Source of the DNA: a virus
DNA: 64,000 nt
Reading direction: 5' to 3' (one strand)
IMG/VR virus record: IMGVR_UViG_3300031963_000064
Span: 1 to 64,000 of that record
Position numbers and translations under genes: made by a program
Notes under the pieces: generated by a model
What the model was told of the DNA's origin: nothing
What the model saw: the letters and a program-made list of their open reading frames with translations, nothing else
The model's database searches: none
Shown here: positions 49,301-58,548 of the stretch, piece after piece
Position numbering within the stretch: the first letter of the stretch is position 1
How the letters are laid out: every line of letters begins with the position of its first letter

Positions 49301-50143
49301 AAGATTATAACGATCAGCACTTAAAAATGTGCCAGGAATTACTGCTGTGGTATCAGACGCATAAGTAACCTTATCGATTATTGATCTTGCACCACCAGAA
49401 GATGTTCCACCACCAAAATATCCTGCGGTTGAAGATCCCGTTGCAGCAAGACTAAAACGAGCATCACTTAAAAATGCACCAGGAACTGCTGCTGCTGTAT
49501 CAGATGAATAAGTCAACTTATCCATTATCGAATATATTGGTTGAGGAACTACATTTTGAGTACCACCACCAAAGTATCCAGCGGATGAAGATCCTGTTGC
49601 AGCAAGATAATAACGAGCAGCACTTAATGCGGCACCAGGAACTGTTGATCTAGTATCAGTTGAATAAGTGATCTTATCCATTGTTGTCACATATGCTGGT
49701 TCAGATCCACCACCAAAGTATCCTGCGGTTGAGTTTCCTGTTGCTCCAGATCCATAACGAGGAGAACTTAATGAAGCACCAGGAATTGTTGATCTTGTAT
49801 CAGTCGAATAAGTGACCTTATCAGTTGTTGAGTGAATTGGTCCGGAGGAATTTCCACCCGCAAAATATCCAGCAGTAGAAGATCCCGTTGCTCCTAAACT
49901 ATTACGAGCAACACTTAAGTTTGCACCAGGAACTGCTGCTGTTGTATCAGATGCATAAGTAACCTTATCCATCGTTGATCTTGGAGCAGGAGAAAGAAAA
50001 CCACCACCAAAGTATCCTGCAAGTGGCAGTGCTAATGGAGAAGGAGATATCCAAACATCAGATAATGAAATCCATCCATTAGTAAAAGGTATTTTTTCTT
50101 CTCTAATATATGTTAATGTAAATACTCCTCTGGTGTTTGGCAT
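46307..50143 (-). CDS. Giant kelch-like repeat adhesin 1 (24 repeats, 4 x 6)
   Basis: 1278 aa. N-terminal 55 residues (MPNTRGVFTLTYIREEK, LSDVWISPSP) match a virion attachment motif shared by all three giant proteins. Then come 24 repeats of about 48 aa: STAGYFGGG, a variable loop, STMDKVTYSSDTTAAVPGA, LS-AR-LAATGN. Linkers of the type ASSARANALPQP (nt about 49065-49130, 48168-48255, 47208-47275) split them into four sets of six. The GGG turn and length fit kelch-type propeller blades, so four six-bladed propellers are predicted. Probably a tail fibre for receptor binding. Shadow ORFs in other frames are artefacts. Confidence 0.75.
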   Translation of the reverse strand: MPNTRGVFTLTYIREEKIPFTNGWISLSDVWISPSPLALPLAGYFGGGFLSPAPRSTMDKVTYASDTTAAVPGANLSVARNSLGATGSSTAGYFAGGNSSGPIHSTTDKVTYSTDTRSTIPGASLSSPRYGSGATGNSTAGYFGGGSEPAYVTTMDKITYSTDTRSTVPGAALSAARYYLAATGSSSAGYFGGGTQNVVPQPIYSIMDKLTYSSDTAAAVPGAFLSDARFSLAATGSSTAGYFGGGTSSGGARSIIDKVTYASDTTAVIPGTFLSADRYNLAATGNSTAGYFGGGNSSPGFPIPVRSTMDKVSYSTDTRTTVAGASLSVARVNLAASSAFFFAPSDPPTRFTDATPAPDTGYFGGGSGGGFHTTMDKVTYASDTTAAVPGASLSAARYGLAATGNSTAGYFGGGYFTDIMDKVTYASDTTVAVPGAALSVGRSYLAATGNSTAGYFGGGLGLTLMDKVTYSTDTTAAVPGASLSVARYYLAATGNSTSGYFGGGNPGPRSTMDKVTYSSDTTAAVPGAALSVPARYGLAATGNSTAGYFGGGQTFSTMDKVTYSSDTTAAVPGAALSAARGYLGATGNSTAGYFGGGPGFLEMDKVTYSSDTTAAVPGANLSYPRFGLAASSARANALPQPPALTATPGTVNVTAPNTGYFGGGSAPGVRSTMDKVTYSTDTTVAAPGAALSAARYRLAATGNSTAGYFGGGQVPGVGNYSTMDKVTYSSDTTAAVPLAKLSSAREISSATGSSTAGYFGGGYGFPSQISTMDKVTYSSDTTAALPTAGFLSVGRTYGSATGNSTAGYFGGGYGTSTELRSTMDKLTYSTDTTAQVPGASLSAARYHLAATGNSTAGYFGGGTPPSPGLTGVDRSTMDKVTYATDTTAAVPGAFLSTNRCKVAATGNSNAGYFGGGASYGLPLFSRIDKVTYSNDTTAAVPSASLSVARSDLAASSARANALPQPTFETPSFAPTPNTGYFGGGFNPGGTRSTMDKVTYSTDTTATVTGAALSAARYGLAATGSLTAGYFGGGFPGPQSTMDKVTYSTDTTAAVPGAALSVGRFSFAATGSSTAGYFGGGVGSAFPIPNYSTMDKVTYASDTTAAVPGAALSAARRYLAATGNSTAGYFGGGLPTSSLMDKVTYSSDTTAAVPGAALSVARSQLAATGNQSSGYFGGGSPAPSTMDKVTYSSDTTAAVPGAALSGTRYRLAASGNSTAGYFGGGGPGTFSTMDKVTYSSDTTAAVPGAALSVARRSLAASSARANALPQPTYPASFNV

Positions 50144-50145
50144 TA

Positions 50146-50964
50146 TTAATAATACTTATGATTAGAATACTTCCAGTATTCCAAGTTACTATACCTATTT
50201 AGAATCTCATCACTCAAAATACTTTCTGGTTTTGAGGACACTTTTTCCAATTTACCACGAACATGATGCATGTCTTTGAGATACCACTGATCATCAATCT
50301 CACGATGTGTATTCTCAATGTGATCAAAGTTATGAGTATAAGAATCTACTCCCAGAAACTCATAGATTCGATTCATGGTTTCATTGGGTTTTTCAATCAA
50401 ATCATCATACTCAACCATTAACAGATGCTTTTGATCACCACGAATGAATGCCTGTGATTGTGCCCAGAGTGCCTGTTCCACAATACCTTCTTTACTCATC
50501 AGATAGTGACACCGATTGTCATCCGTGATTGGATATCCTTTTTCAATCAGGTGCTGATCAATAAAAGAAACCTGATCTGAATTGCGTCGGATCATGGTAA
50601 TAAAGGAAGTCAGAATCTCTGTGATGTTTCGAACAGGACAGATAATCTTTGGTTCTGGTGTGATATAAGTTTTGATGCGTTCAATATTATTACTCCATGC
50701 CCTACAGTGATCGATGATGATAGGTTTCTCCACATCAAAGTAGTAGTCTTCAATGATCGTGGAAACAATCCGATGTGCCGATTTTGGTTTTGGATACCCA
50801 AGATACTGCTCACTATCAGAAAAGTAATGATCGTTCCAATACATCAGTTCCATGACAGGACTCACTGGTTCTGTATGAAGTTCTGGATTCTGATTCAAAA
50901 TACTTTTCAATAGAGTGCTGCCAGATCGTGGAAGACCTGCCATAAAATAATAAGTTTTATTCAT
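50146..50964 (-). CDS. Sulfotransferase
   Basis: 272 aa. The PAPS-binding loop GLPRSGSTLL is at residues 10-19, the 3'-phosphate region CPVRNITEILTSFI lies near 115-130, and LMVEYDDLIEKPNETMNRIYEFLGV matches the sulfotransferase C-terminal motif. It would move sulfate from PAPS to a sugar or protein. Two bp downstream of giant adhesin 1, so likely co-expressed; surface modification is inferred. Confidence 0.85.
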   Translation of the reverse strand: MNKTYYFMAGLPRSGSTLLKSILNQNPELHTEPVSPVMELMYWNDHYFSDSEQYLGYPKPKSAHRIVSTIIEDYYFDVEKPIIIDHCRAWSNNIERIKTYITPEPKIICPVRNITEILTSFITMIRRNSDQVSFIDQHLIEKGYPITDDNRCHYLMSKEGIVEQALWAQSQAFIRGDQKHLLMVEYDDLIEKPNETMNRIYEFLGVDSYTHNFDHIENTHREIDDQWYLKDMHHVRGKLEKVSSKPESILSDEILNRYSNLEYWKYSNHKYY

Positions 50965-50965
50965 A

Positions 50966-51580
50966 TCACCATTCAGTAGGATTAAAGAAAAATAATTGAA
51001 CTAGACGACCATTTTGTAGATTGGTTCCGAAGTTATAATTATGAGAGTGCCACAGATTTGTTTTGAATATGACTATTCTATTATACTTCATGGGTGAAAG
51101 CAAGTATCGAGTCCATTTAGAACGATCTAAACCTTCACCATAAACTGTTGTCCACCATGCTTCTTTTGCCGATGAGTATCCATGATACTTTGCTTCATCA
51201 TCTGTGCGTGGACAGGTTTCTGTATGAGTTTTATTATGGACCCAGAATGATGTGCCACCCTCATTAATGACTTGTTCTGGTGGATTGAGATAACAGACGG
51301 CACCAAACTCCCAGACAGGATCGACATGAACATCCTGACGGTAGGTATCCGTCTCTAATGACAAACGAAAATATCCGTTTGGTTGTGCAGGAGTCAGTTT
51401 ACGATTCAGAACTGACTCAAACTTTTGATGTAGTGATTCTGGGTAGTAACCGTCTCTTGAGTTCTTTCCAGGATAAGTGTACCCATCCGTTGGTTCTGGA
51501 TATGATTCATTCAGAGCAAACTGTCGAATCTCATCAGGGTTTGAATAGAAATCATCAATGACAATAATATTACGTCTCAT
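50966..51580 (-). CDS. DUF6445-type 2OG-Fe(II) oxygenase-like protein
   Basis: 204 aa. IDDFYSNPDEIRQFAL, GYFRLSLE, HVDP (H-x-D), AVCYLNPPEQV, KYNRIVIFKTNLWHSHNYNFG and GRLVQLFFFNP show the beta-helix fold with plausible Fe ligands H-D-H and an Arg for 2-oxoglutarate. Second oxygenase of the accessory region. Target unknown. Confidence 0.75.
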   Translation of the reverse strand: MRRNIIVIDDFYSNPDEIRQFALNESYPEPTDGYTYPGKNSRDGYYPESLHQKFESVLNRKLTPAQPNGYFRLSLETDTYRQDVHVDPVWEFGAVCYLNPPEQVINEGGTSFWVHNKTHTETCPRTDDEAKYHGYSSAKEAWWTTVYGEGLDRSKWTRYLLSPMKYNRIVIFKTNLWHSHNYNFGTNLQNGRLVQLFFFNPTEW

Positions 51581-51605
51581 AGTTTTTTGAATATTATAAC
51601 ACTAA

Positions 51606-54600
51606 TTATACGTTAAATGATATTTGTGAATTACCTGGTAATGCATTACTAGTTGCACTTGATGCTGCAAAATTATTACGAGCAACACTTAAAAATGCAC
51701 CAGGAACTGCTGCTGTTGTATCAATGGAATAAGTGACCTTATCCATCGTTGATCTTGAACCACCACCACCAAAGTATCCTGCCACTAAAGATGATGTTGC
51801 AACAACACTATCACGAGCAGCACTTAATGAGGCACCAGGAATTGTTGATCTTGTATCAGTGGAGTAAGTTAATTTATCCATTGTTGAATATGCATTGGGA
51901 TTAACAAAACCACCACCAAAGTAACCTGCTGTTGAGTTTCCTGTTGCGGCAACATTACTACCAACACTTAAAAATCCTGCAGTGGGAAGTGCTGATATAA
52001 AATCATTTGAATAAGTGATCTTATCTACTGTTGTTCTTGCACCTGGAAGTGGAGTAAAGTTATTTCCACCACCAAAGTATCCTGCAGTTGAGTTTCCTGT
52101 TGCACTAGCACCATAACGAGGAGAACTTAAGGAAGGAATTTGCGAAATAATTTCAGTAGAATATGTAAGTTTACTTGCATTTGAATATGGTCCAGGTGCA
52201 GCGGGAAAACCACCGCCACCAAAGTATCCTGCTGCTGGAGAACTTACTGCAGCAATATTTCTACGATCTCTGGTTATACTGGATCCAGATATAATTGTTT
52301 TTGTATCTGTTATATAATAAATTTTATCCATTAAAGAATAATCCGAACTAGACCCTGGCTGGGGACCTCCAGAAAAATATGCTGTTGTTGAATTTCCGGT
52401 TGCACAATGATTATAACGAGCACCATTTAATGCTGCACCAGGAACTGCTGCTGTTGTATCTGATGCATAAGTAACCTTATCCATTGTTGAATATACGAAA
52501 GAAGCAATACCACCACCAAAATATCCAAAATTTGAAAATATTGTTCCTGTCTGAAAAGTCGGTTGAGGTAGTGCATTTGCTCTGGCACTCGCTGCTCCAA
52601 GATAAGTGCGAGCAGCACTTAATGCGGCACCAGGAACTGCTGCTGTGGTATCTGATGCATAAGTAACCTTATCCATTGTTGCCACTATGGCACCACTAAA
52701 ACCACAACCAAAGTATCCAGCGGATGAAGATCCTGTTGCAGAAAGAGAATAACGTGTTGCACTTAATGCGGCACCAGGAACTGTTGATCTAGTATCAGTT
52801 GAATAAGTCACCTTATCCATTGTCGATGATGCAGGAACACCACCACCAAAGTATCCTGCTGTTGAAGAACCTGTTGCGGCAAGAGAATAGCGAGCAATAC
52901 TTAATGCTGCACCAGGAACTGCTGATGTAGTATCGGTCGAATAAGTGACCTTTTCCATTGTTGTTAATGGACCAGGAAAACCACCACCAAAGTATCCTGA
53001 TGTTGAGTTACCTGTTGCAGCAAGACCACTACGAGCACTTAATGAGGCACCTGGCAGCGCAGCAGTGGTATCTGATGAATAAGTCAATTTATCCATTGTC
53101 GATGCCACAGGATTACCACCACCAAAGTATCCTGCGGATGAAGATCCAGTTGCGGCAAGGTATTTACGAGCAGCACTTAAAGCAGCGCCAGGAACTACTG
53201 CTGTTGTATCTGATGCATAAGTCACTTTATCCATTGTTGAATATAAATTAGGAGATACAATACCACCACCAAAGTATCCTGATATTGAATTTCCAGTTGC
53301 AGCAGAACCTCGACGTGCCACACTTAATGAAGCACCAGGAACTGCTACGGTAGTATCTGATGAATAAGTAACCTTATCCATTGTTGATGATGATGTTGAA
53401 GGACTAGGACCTCCCCCACCAAAGTATCCAGTGTTTGGTACAGATGCATTGAAAATTGTAGGTGTTACTGTCGTTGCTGGTGGTTGAAACAATGCATTGG
53501 CTCTGGCACTTGATGCGGCAAGATCATAACGAGCAACACTTAATGCGGCACCAGGAACTGCTGCTGTGGTATCTGATGAATAAGTGACCTTATCCATTGT
53601 TGAGCTTACAGGACCAGAAGTACCACCACCACCAAAGTATCCTGCTGTTGAAGATCCTGTTGCGGCAAGACCATAACGAACAGCACTTAATGCAGCACCA
53701 GGAACTGCTGCAGTAGTATCAGTAGAATAAGTGACCTTATCCATTGTTGAATGATAATTAAATGCAGATCCCGTAAAATAATAACCACCACCAAAGTATC
53801 CTACTGTTGAGTTACCTGTTGCAGCAAGAGCGGCTCGAGCCGCACTTAATGAAGCACCAGGAACTGCTGCAGTAGTATCAGTCGAATAAGTGACCTTATC
53901 CATTCTTGATATATTATTAAATCCACCACCAAAATACCCTGCCGTTGAGTTTCCTGTTGCGGCAAGTTTACTGCGACTAATACTTAATGCTGCTCCAGGA
54001 AGATCAGACATAGTATTTGAATTATAACTTAATTTAGACATTCTAGTGCCAGGACTACCACCACCAAAGTATCCTGCTGTTGAGTTTCCTGTTGCGGAAA
54101 GACCATAGTTGATTGAACTAAAAAATGCTGTGGTTGGTGCTACTGCATTTGTATCTGCCGCATAAGTTATTATCTGTACCGATGAAACAAAATTTGATAT
54201 ACTATAATCAAATCCACCTCCAAAGTATCCTGCTGTTGTGTTACCTGTTGCACCTTGTTGAGCTCTTGCAACCGCAAAAAAAGCACTAGGAATTGCTGCA
54301 GTTAAATCTGTTGAATAGTTTAATTTATCAACTGTGGCGCTGGAAGCACCACCTGCAAAATATCCTGTTTGTGGAGATAAAGTTCCATCAATAAATTTTG
54401 ATGATGCAGATGATGGTAAAGTACTTACTACTCCCGGCAGTGCATTTGCTCTTGAACTCAGTGCAGCAAGAGTATTGCGAGGAATACTTAAAGCTGCTGT
54501 AGCAACTGCTGAAGTATTTTCTGTTGCAAAAGTCAACTTATCCATCGTCGAACTTACGCCAGGTGAATTTCCTCCACCAAAGTATCCTGCTGTTGAGTTT

Positions 54601-55445
54601 CCTGTTGCAGCAAGACTACTACGTACAGTGCTTAAATTTGCGCTAGTTGGTGCTAAAGCAGTTGTATCTGATGAATATGTAAGTTTATCCATCGTAGATA
54701 CGTTAGAAGGAGATAATCCACCTCCAAAGTATCCTGCTGTTGAAGAACCTGTTGCGGCAAGAGAATAGCGAGCAACAGTTAAGTTTGCACCAGGAATGAG
54801 ACTACATGTGTCATAAACATATGTAACCTTATCCATTGTCGATCTTGGAGATCCCTCAAAACCACCACCAAAGTATCCTGCTGTTGTGGATCCTGTCGCA
54901 CCAAAACCAAAACGAGCAACATTTAATGCGGCACCAGGAACTGCTGCTGTAGTATCAGTTGAATAAGTCAACTTATCCATTGTTGAATATGTACCAGGAA
55001 CACCAGGAAATAGACCACCACCAAAGTATCCTGCCGTTGAGTTTCCTGTTGCAGCGAGAGCACGACGAGCAACACTTAAGAATGCACCAGGAACTACCGC
55101 AGTAATATCAGTAGAATAATTAAGTTTATCTACTGTCGAATAAGCACCAGGAGCAAAACCACCACCAAAGTATCCTGCTGTTGAGTTTCCTGTTGCAGCA
55201 AGTTGATAACGAGCAGCACTTAATGCAGCACCAGGAACTACCGCAGTAATATCAGTAGAATAATTAAGTTTATCTACTGTCGAATAAGCACCAGGAGCAA
55301 AACCACCACCAAAGTATCCAGTATTTGATGCTACTGATTGTAGTGGTGATGGTGAAACCCATATATCAGTTAGCGGAACATAATCTCCTGCTAATGAATT
55401 ATCAACAACATCAAATAGTCCAAAAACCCCCCGTGTATCAGGCAT
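51606..55445 (-). CDS. Giant kelch-like repeat adhesin 2 (24 repeats, 4 x 6)
   Basis: 1279 aa. N-terminus MPDTRGVFGLFDVVDN, VPLTDIWVSPSP, then 24 repeats in four sets of six divided by linkers near nt 54355-54445, 53428-53505 and 52528-52585. More diverged than copies 1 and 3: several blades are altered (AYFSGG, GYFGCG, STVDKLNY). The first two blades are almost identical over 91 nt, a recent 48-codon duplication. The last codons and the following intergenic sequence match those of adhesin 1. Predicted receptor-binding fibre. Confidence 0.75.
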   Translation of the reverse strand: MPDTRGVFGLFDVVDNSLAGDYVPLTDIWVSPSPLQSVASNTGYFGGGFAPGAYSTVDKLNYSTDITAVVPGAALSAARYQLAATGNSTAGYFGGGFAPGAYSTVDKLNYSTDITAVVPGAFLSVARRALAATGNSTAGYFGGGLFPGVPGTYSTMDKLTYSTDTTAAVPGAALNVARFGFGATGSTTAGYFGGGFEGSPRSTMDKVTYVYDTCSLIPGANLTVARYSLAATGSSTAGYFGGGLSPSNVSTMDKLTYSSDTTALAPTSANLSTVRSSLAATGNSTAGYFGGGNSPGVSSTMDKLTFATENTSAVATAALSIPRNTLAALSSRANALPGVVSTLPSSASSKFIDGTLSPQTGYFAGGASSATVDKLNYSTDLTAAIPSAFFAVARAQQGATGNTTAGYFGGGFDYSISNFVSSVQIITYAADTNAVAPTTAFFSSINYGLSATGNSTAGYFGGGSPGTRMSKLSYNSNTMSDLPGAALSISRSKLAATGNSTAGYFGGGFNNISRMDKVTYSTDTTAAVPGASLSAARAALAATGNSTVGYFGGGYYFTGSAFNYHSTMDKVTYSTDTTAAVPGAALSAVRYGLAATGSSTAGYFGGGGTSGPVSSTMDKVTYSSDTTAAVPGAALSVARYDLAASSARANALFQPPATTVTPTIFNASVPNTGYFGGGGPSPSTSSSTMDKVTYSSDTTVAVPGASLSVARRGSAATGNSISGYFGGGIVSPNLYSTMDKVTYASDTTAVVPGAALSAARKYLAATGSSSAGYFGGGNPVASTMDKLTYSSDTTAALPGASLSARSGLAATGNSTSGYFGGGFPGPLTTMEKVTYSTDTTSAVPGAALSIARYSLAATGSSTAGYFGGGVPASSTMDKVTYSTDTRSTVPGAALSATRYSLSATGSSSAGYFGCGFSGAIVATMDKVTYASDTTAAVPGAALSAARTYLGAASARANALPQPTFQTGTIFSNFGYFGGGIASFVYSTMDKVTYASDTTAAVPGAALNGARYNHCATGNSTTAYFSGGPQPGSSSDYSLMDKIYYITDTKTIISGSSITRDRRNIAAVSSPAAGYFGGGGFPAAPGPYSNASKLTYSTEIISQIPSLSSPRYGASATGNSTAGYFGGGNNFTPLPGARTTVDKITYSNDFISALPTAGFLSVGSNVAATGNSTAGYFGGGFVNPNAYSTMDKLTYSTDTRSTIPGASLSAARDSVVATSSLVAGYFGGGGSRSTMDKVTYSIDTTAAVPGAFLSVARNNFAASSATSNALPGNSQISFNV
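55085..55319 (-). repeat. Recent 144-bp tandem duplication of one blade
   Basis: 91 nt at 55085-55175 are repeated without change at 55229-55319, offset 144 nt (48 codons), within the first two blades of adhesin 2. The spacing equals one repeat unit. Confidence 0.85.
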
Positions 55446-55944
55446 TTCTTATTATTATCTTCTGATAAAGCATAGAGTTATTTAGTTTACTCTCATAAGA
55501 ATGCCAACGATTTCCGCGGAACAAAACCATTCGATTATACCTTGCAGGAATGTTACCGTACTCTTTCCACAAACTCAGATCAGAAGAGAAGACTTGACTC
55601 AGTTGACTCTCATCAATCTGATATTGAATCATCTCTTCCTTTGTTGGAAATGTTTCTAATCCCGTTGCAAGGTGAGAGTAAAACTTGACTCCAAACTCAC
55701 CAAATGACTCAAGAGGTAGAGTCAAATAAATCAGAGCGATCCAATCACACTCAAGGTGTGCAACTACACCAGGAAGACTTCCAGTTTGATTGGATGCTGA
55801 TATAATTTCAATCGGATTCCCAATGATCTGTGAGATTTTTCCTACAGTCTCATCAGTAATCACACACTGGTTTTCAAAAAAACCTTTATGATACTGGTGT
55901 GCAATATCATAAAGGTCATCAACGATAATGATCTGTTCGGTCAT
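55438..55944 (-). CDS. DUF6445-like 2OG-Fe(II) oxygenase-like protein
   Basis: 168 aa. IIIVDDLYDIAHQYHK, AHLECDWIALIYLTLP, GVKFYSH, ARYNRMVLFRGNRWHSYE: the same layout as the protein at 50966-51580 (ARYNRMVLFR versus KYNRIVIFK). The first metal motif is H-x-x-C-D, so activity is less certain. It overlaps the start of adhesin 2 by 8 bp and the upstream gene's stop as ATGA. Confidence 0.65.
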   Translation of the reverse strand: MTEQIIIVDDLYDIAHQYHKGFFENQCVITDETVGKISQIIGNPIEIISASNQTGSLPGVVAHLECDWIALIYLTLPLESFGEFGVKFYSHLATGLETFPTKEEMIQYQIDESQLSQVFSSDLSLWKEYGNIPARYNRMVLFRGNRWHSYESKLNNSMLYQKIIIRNA

Positions 55945-56792
55945 TCTTCGGTATAGGTTCCAGAAATCTTTTTCTGTTCTTCTGCAGGTTTGATTGCGGC
56001 ACCATAACCAAGATCAGCACCAGTGATCTTCTCATAACCTCTCATCACTTTACCCTGAAGATCATTGATAAACTCCATTCTTCCCTGATGATCAAGAAGT
56101 TTATTCATTGGCAGATAACCTTCCTTGAAATTGTTTCTTGGATCAACCATTGCAGGAGCAGATGCACGACGCATTGCCTGTAGGTTTGCACCAGAGATAC
56201 CAGTCTGTGCTGCCATCAGATCGTCCAGTGCCTGTTCTGCAAGACGAGTATCCCAATACTCTTGGTTCTCTTCCAGGAACTGCTCTCTGGTAGGAGGAGT
56301 ACCACCGTTCTGTTCGACCAGTTTTGCAAGCATCTTATCCAGGTGCTGCATCTGGTGTAGACGATCACGAATTTCCATCTCACTACCTTTCAGATAATGA
56401 GTTAGTTCAAGTTCTTCAAGATCATACCAGCAGAGTTTCTTACCACCACCAGGACCACCAGTTTCCCACATGATGGGTTGAGTCTTATCCTTATCGTTCC
56501 ACTTGTACTCAAACTCACGAACTCTCTCTTTCATTTCGATGAGTTTGAACATGTATCCCGATGCCATGATACGACGTTCTTTTAGAATGTGCTCGAAAGA
56601 TACAGAGATATTATGAGTATTCAGACCAATGAACTTTTCAATTTGGAAGTTGGTTCTTCCCTGTGCCATTTCCTTATCACTTTCTTCCCAGGCAAAAACA
56701 TTCTGAGATGCCTGTGCCAGGTAATCATCATTCAGAACTGCTTCTTGTGCGTTGATTGGTGTATAAGTCAATGCAAAATTTTCTTTAGTCAT
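55941..56792 (-). CDS. Unknown helical protein (283 aa)
   Basis: ATG at 56792 (MTKENFALTYTPINAQEAVL) preferred to 56816, which sits almost on the -10 element. Helical, with EHILKERRIMASGYMFKLIE, a GGPGGGKKLCWYDLEELELT segment (not a true P-loop) and RLHQMQHLDKMLAKLVEQNG. Possibly virion or host-takeover protein; not recognised. Confidence 0.6.
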   Translation of the reverse strand: MTKENFALTYTPINAQEAVLNDDYLAQASQNVFAWEESDKEMAQGRTNFQIEKFIGLNTHNISVSFEHILKERRIMASGYMFKLIEMKERVREFEYKWNDKDKTQPIMWETGGPGGGKKLCWYDLEELELTHYLKGSEMEIRDRLHQMQHLDKMLAKLVEQNGGTPPTREQFLEENQEYWDTRLAEQALDDLMAAQTGISGANLQAMRRASAPAMVDPRNNFKEGYLPMNKLLDHQGRMEFINDLQGKVMRGYEKITGADLGYGAAIKPAEEQKKISGTYTEE

Positions 56793-56824
56793 AACTTCTG
56801 TCAAATGTATAGACATTTTATCAT

Positions 56825-56853
56825 ATTATATAGGGTAATTTCAAGAGACGCAA
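56825..56853 (-). promoter_or_regulatory. Possible sigma70-type promoter
   Basis: TTGCGT, 17 nt, TATAAT (56830-56825). The -35 is weak. TSS would fall near 56818, upstream of the ATG at 56792. Confidence 0.4.
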
Positions 56854-58544
56854 CTTTGAGCAAGAACTTGATTAGCAATTTCTTTTCCCCACTTCTGTTC
56901 AAAATAATTTCGATAATTTTTTTCTCGCTCTAAGGTTACTTCTTTTGATTCAGATCCTCTCCAAGTTGATTTACCACAAAAATGAAGTAGATAAGATTCG
57001 CAGTTAATATCAACATCAAATCCAAGTTGTTGTGCTCTTAATCGATAGTCCGTATCTTCAGCACCGTTCTTAAAGTTTTCATCTAGAAATCCAACTTTTA
57101 ATAGAACTTCACAAGGAATATAAAAACAATAAAATCCAATAATTGTTTTATTAAGATTTAATGTTTTTGAATCGATCAACTTAGAAAATGTATTTAACTC
57201 CTGTTCTTTATTATCATAATCTTCAATATCCATCACTGATTTAATTTTCAAACTCCCATATTCTCCAGGTAATTTTTGGTTACACAATGGAACTAAAATT
57301 TTGTTTCTAGCAGTGAAGTTTTGATTCCAGTCTTCAGTAAAAACTATATCATTACTTAAACCAAAAAAGTCAACTCGATCAACAGCAGCAAGTTTCATGA
57401 TAAAGTTCATATTCTCCGCAAAAGTTTTTGGAGTATTATTTGAAATTACAGTGATTTTATTTTGATAATTTGAAAGTTGATATTGATTGTCATTATCAAT
57501 TAAGAAAAATTTATCATGTTCATTTAAATCAGTATTTTTGAAGAAAGAATCAATTGCCAAGTTAGTGTATTGCTCTGTATCATGAGTGCTTACCATACAA
57601 TAATACACTGGTCTTTTCTCTACACTTTTATTTTGTATCGTATCAATCAGATTTTTCCATTGCTCTGCAATCTTTTTCCAGTCATATTTTTCGGTCACAT
57701 AATCCGAAATGATCTTAGAAACTTCTTGATAGAACTTCGGTTCCTTTTCATAATAATCCAATGCCAGGCAACAGGCATTAGCAAAGTTAACCAGGAAATT
57801 CTCAGTGACCTTCCAACCTTTGGATGTATTCTCACCTTCAATTGGAACCACAGTTGCATTCTTCTCTCCAGCAACCTCTGCGAGTGCTCCAATATTTGTG
57901 ATGATTGGATAAGCACCACAACGCATTGCCTCACACATTGATTGGCAAAATGTTTCTTCCCAAATATTCGGATGAATAAAAAATGCAGACTCTTGATAAT
58001 GTTTTACTAATTCTTCCTGAGTAACTGCGCGGGAGTATTCTACATTTGGTAATGTTTTAATATGTTCATAAAGTTCAATAAAAGGATCATTTGAAATTCC
58101 ATACAAAGACATCGAAGAAAAAATCTTAAACTTTGTATCTGGATGAAATTGTTGGATCAATGGGATCACTTTTGATAATACTTCAAGACCCTTATAAGGA
58201 ATTGAAGTAAAGATCATTGTTTTTGTTTTTTGAATTGAATGTGAAAAAATATCATAGATTCCAACTGGAATTACTGTAATTTTGTGTTCAGGAACATTTA
58301 AGTATTTTACAAACTGATCCTTATTCCATTGAGAAGGAGATACAATATGATCTACAATTGTATGATCAAAATTTAAAAATATTGGTTGATCATAAGCATG
58401 ATGTGCCCAAAGAATTTTATATTGATGATTCGATTTTTTAATTTCTTCTGGTAAGTGTGATACAAAAACATTTTCAGGTAACTGATAATGTTCTGCCAAT
58501 CGAATATAACATTTTTCAGTTCCACCTGTAATTTGAGTTGCCAT
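56841..58544 (-). CDS. Two-domain glycosyltransferase (GT-B + GT-A)
   Basis: 567 aa. Residues 1-300 resemble GT4-type GT-B enzymes: ITGGTEKCY, VSPSQWNKDQF, VIPVGI, and the acceptor-end motif HPNIWEETFCQSMCEAMRCG. Residues 318-560 resemble GT2-type GT-A enzymes: YYCMVSTHDTEQYTNLAIDS, FLIDNDNQ, NDIVFTEDW, GAEDTDYRLR. Probably adds two sugars in sequence to a phage or host surface target. Its neighbour is another glycosyltransferase. Confidence 0.8.
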   Translation of the reverse strand: MATQITGGTEKCYIRLAEHYQLPENVFVSHLPEEIKKSNHQYKILWAHHAYDQPIFLNFDHTIVDHIVSPSQWNKDQFVKYLNVPEHKITVIPVGIYDIFSHSIQKTKTMIFTSIPYKGLEVLSKVIPLIQQFHPDTKFKIFSSMSLYGISNDPFIELYEHIKTLPNVEYSRAVTQEELVKHYQESAFFIHPNIWEETFCQSMCEAMRCGAYPIITNIGALAEVAGEKNATVVPIEGENTSKGWKVTENFLVNFANACCLALDYYEKEPKFYQEVSKIISDYVTEKYDWKKIAEQWKNLIDTIQNKSVEKRPVYYCMVSTHDTEQYTNLAIDSFFKNTDLNEHDKFFLIDNDNQYQLSNYQNKITVISNNTPKTFAENMNFIMKLAAVDRVDFFGLSNDIVFTEDWNQNFTARNKILVPLCNQKLPGEYGSLKIKSVMDIEDYDNKEQELNTFSKLIDSKTLNLNKTIIGFYCFYIPCEVLLKVGFLDENFKNGAEDTDYRLRAQQLGFDVDINCESYLLHFCGKSTWRGSESKEVTLEREKNYRNYFEQKWGKEIANQVLAQSCVS

Positions 58545-58548
58545 AATA

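Noticed and set aside
52958-53251. Several 60-140 aa frames on the opposite or alternate frames within the giant adhesin genes (for example 54334-54768 plus)
   Set aside because: They follow the repeat period, have low-complexity composition and lie entirely inside strong genes.
56400-56480. GGPGGGKK in the 283-aa protein as a P-loop
   Set aside because: The residues do not fit GxxxxGK[ST] (no Ser/Thr after the lysine pair) and no Walker B is seen.
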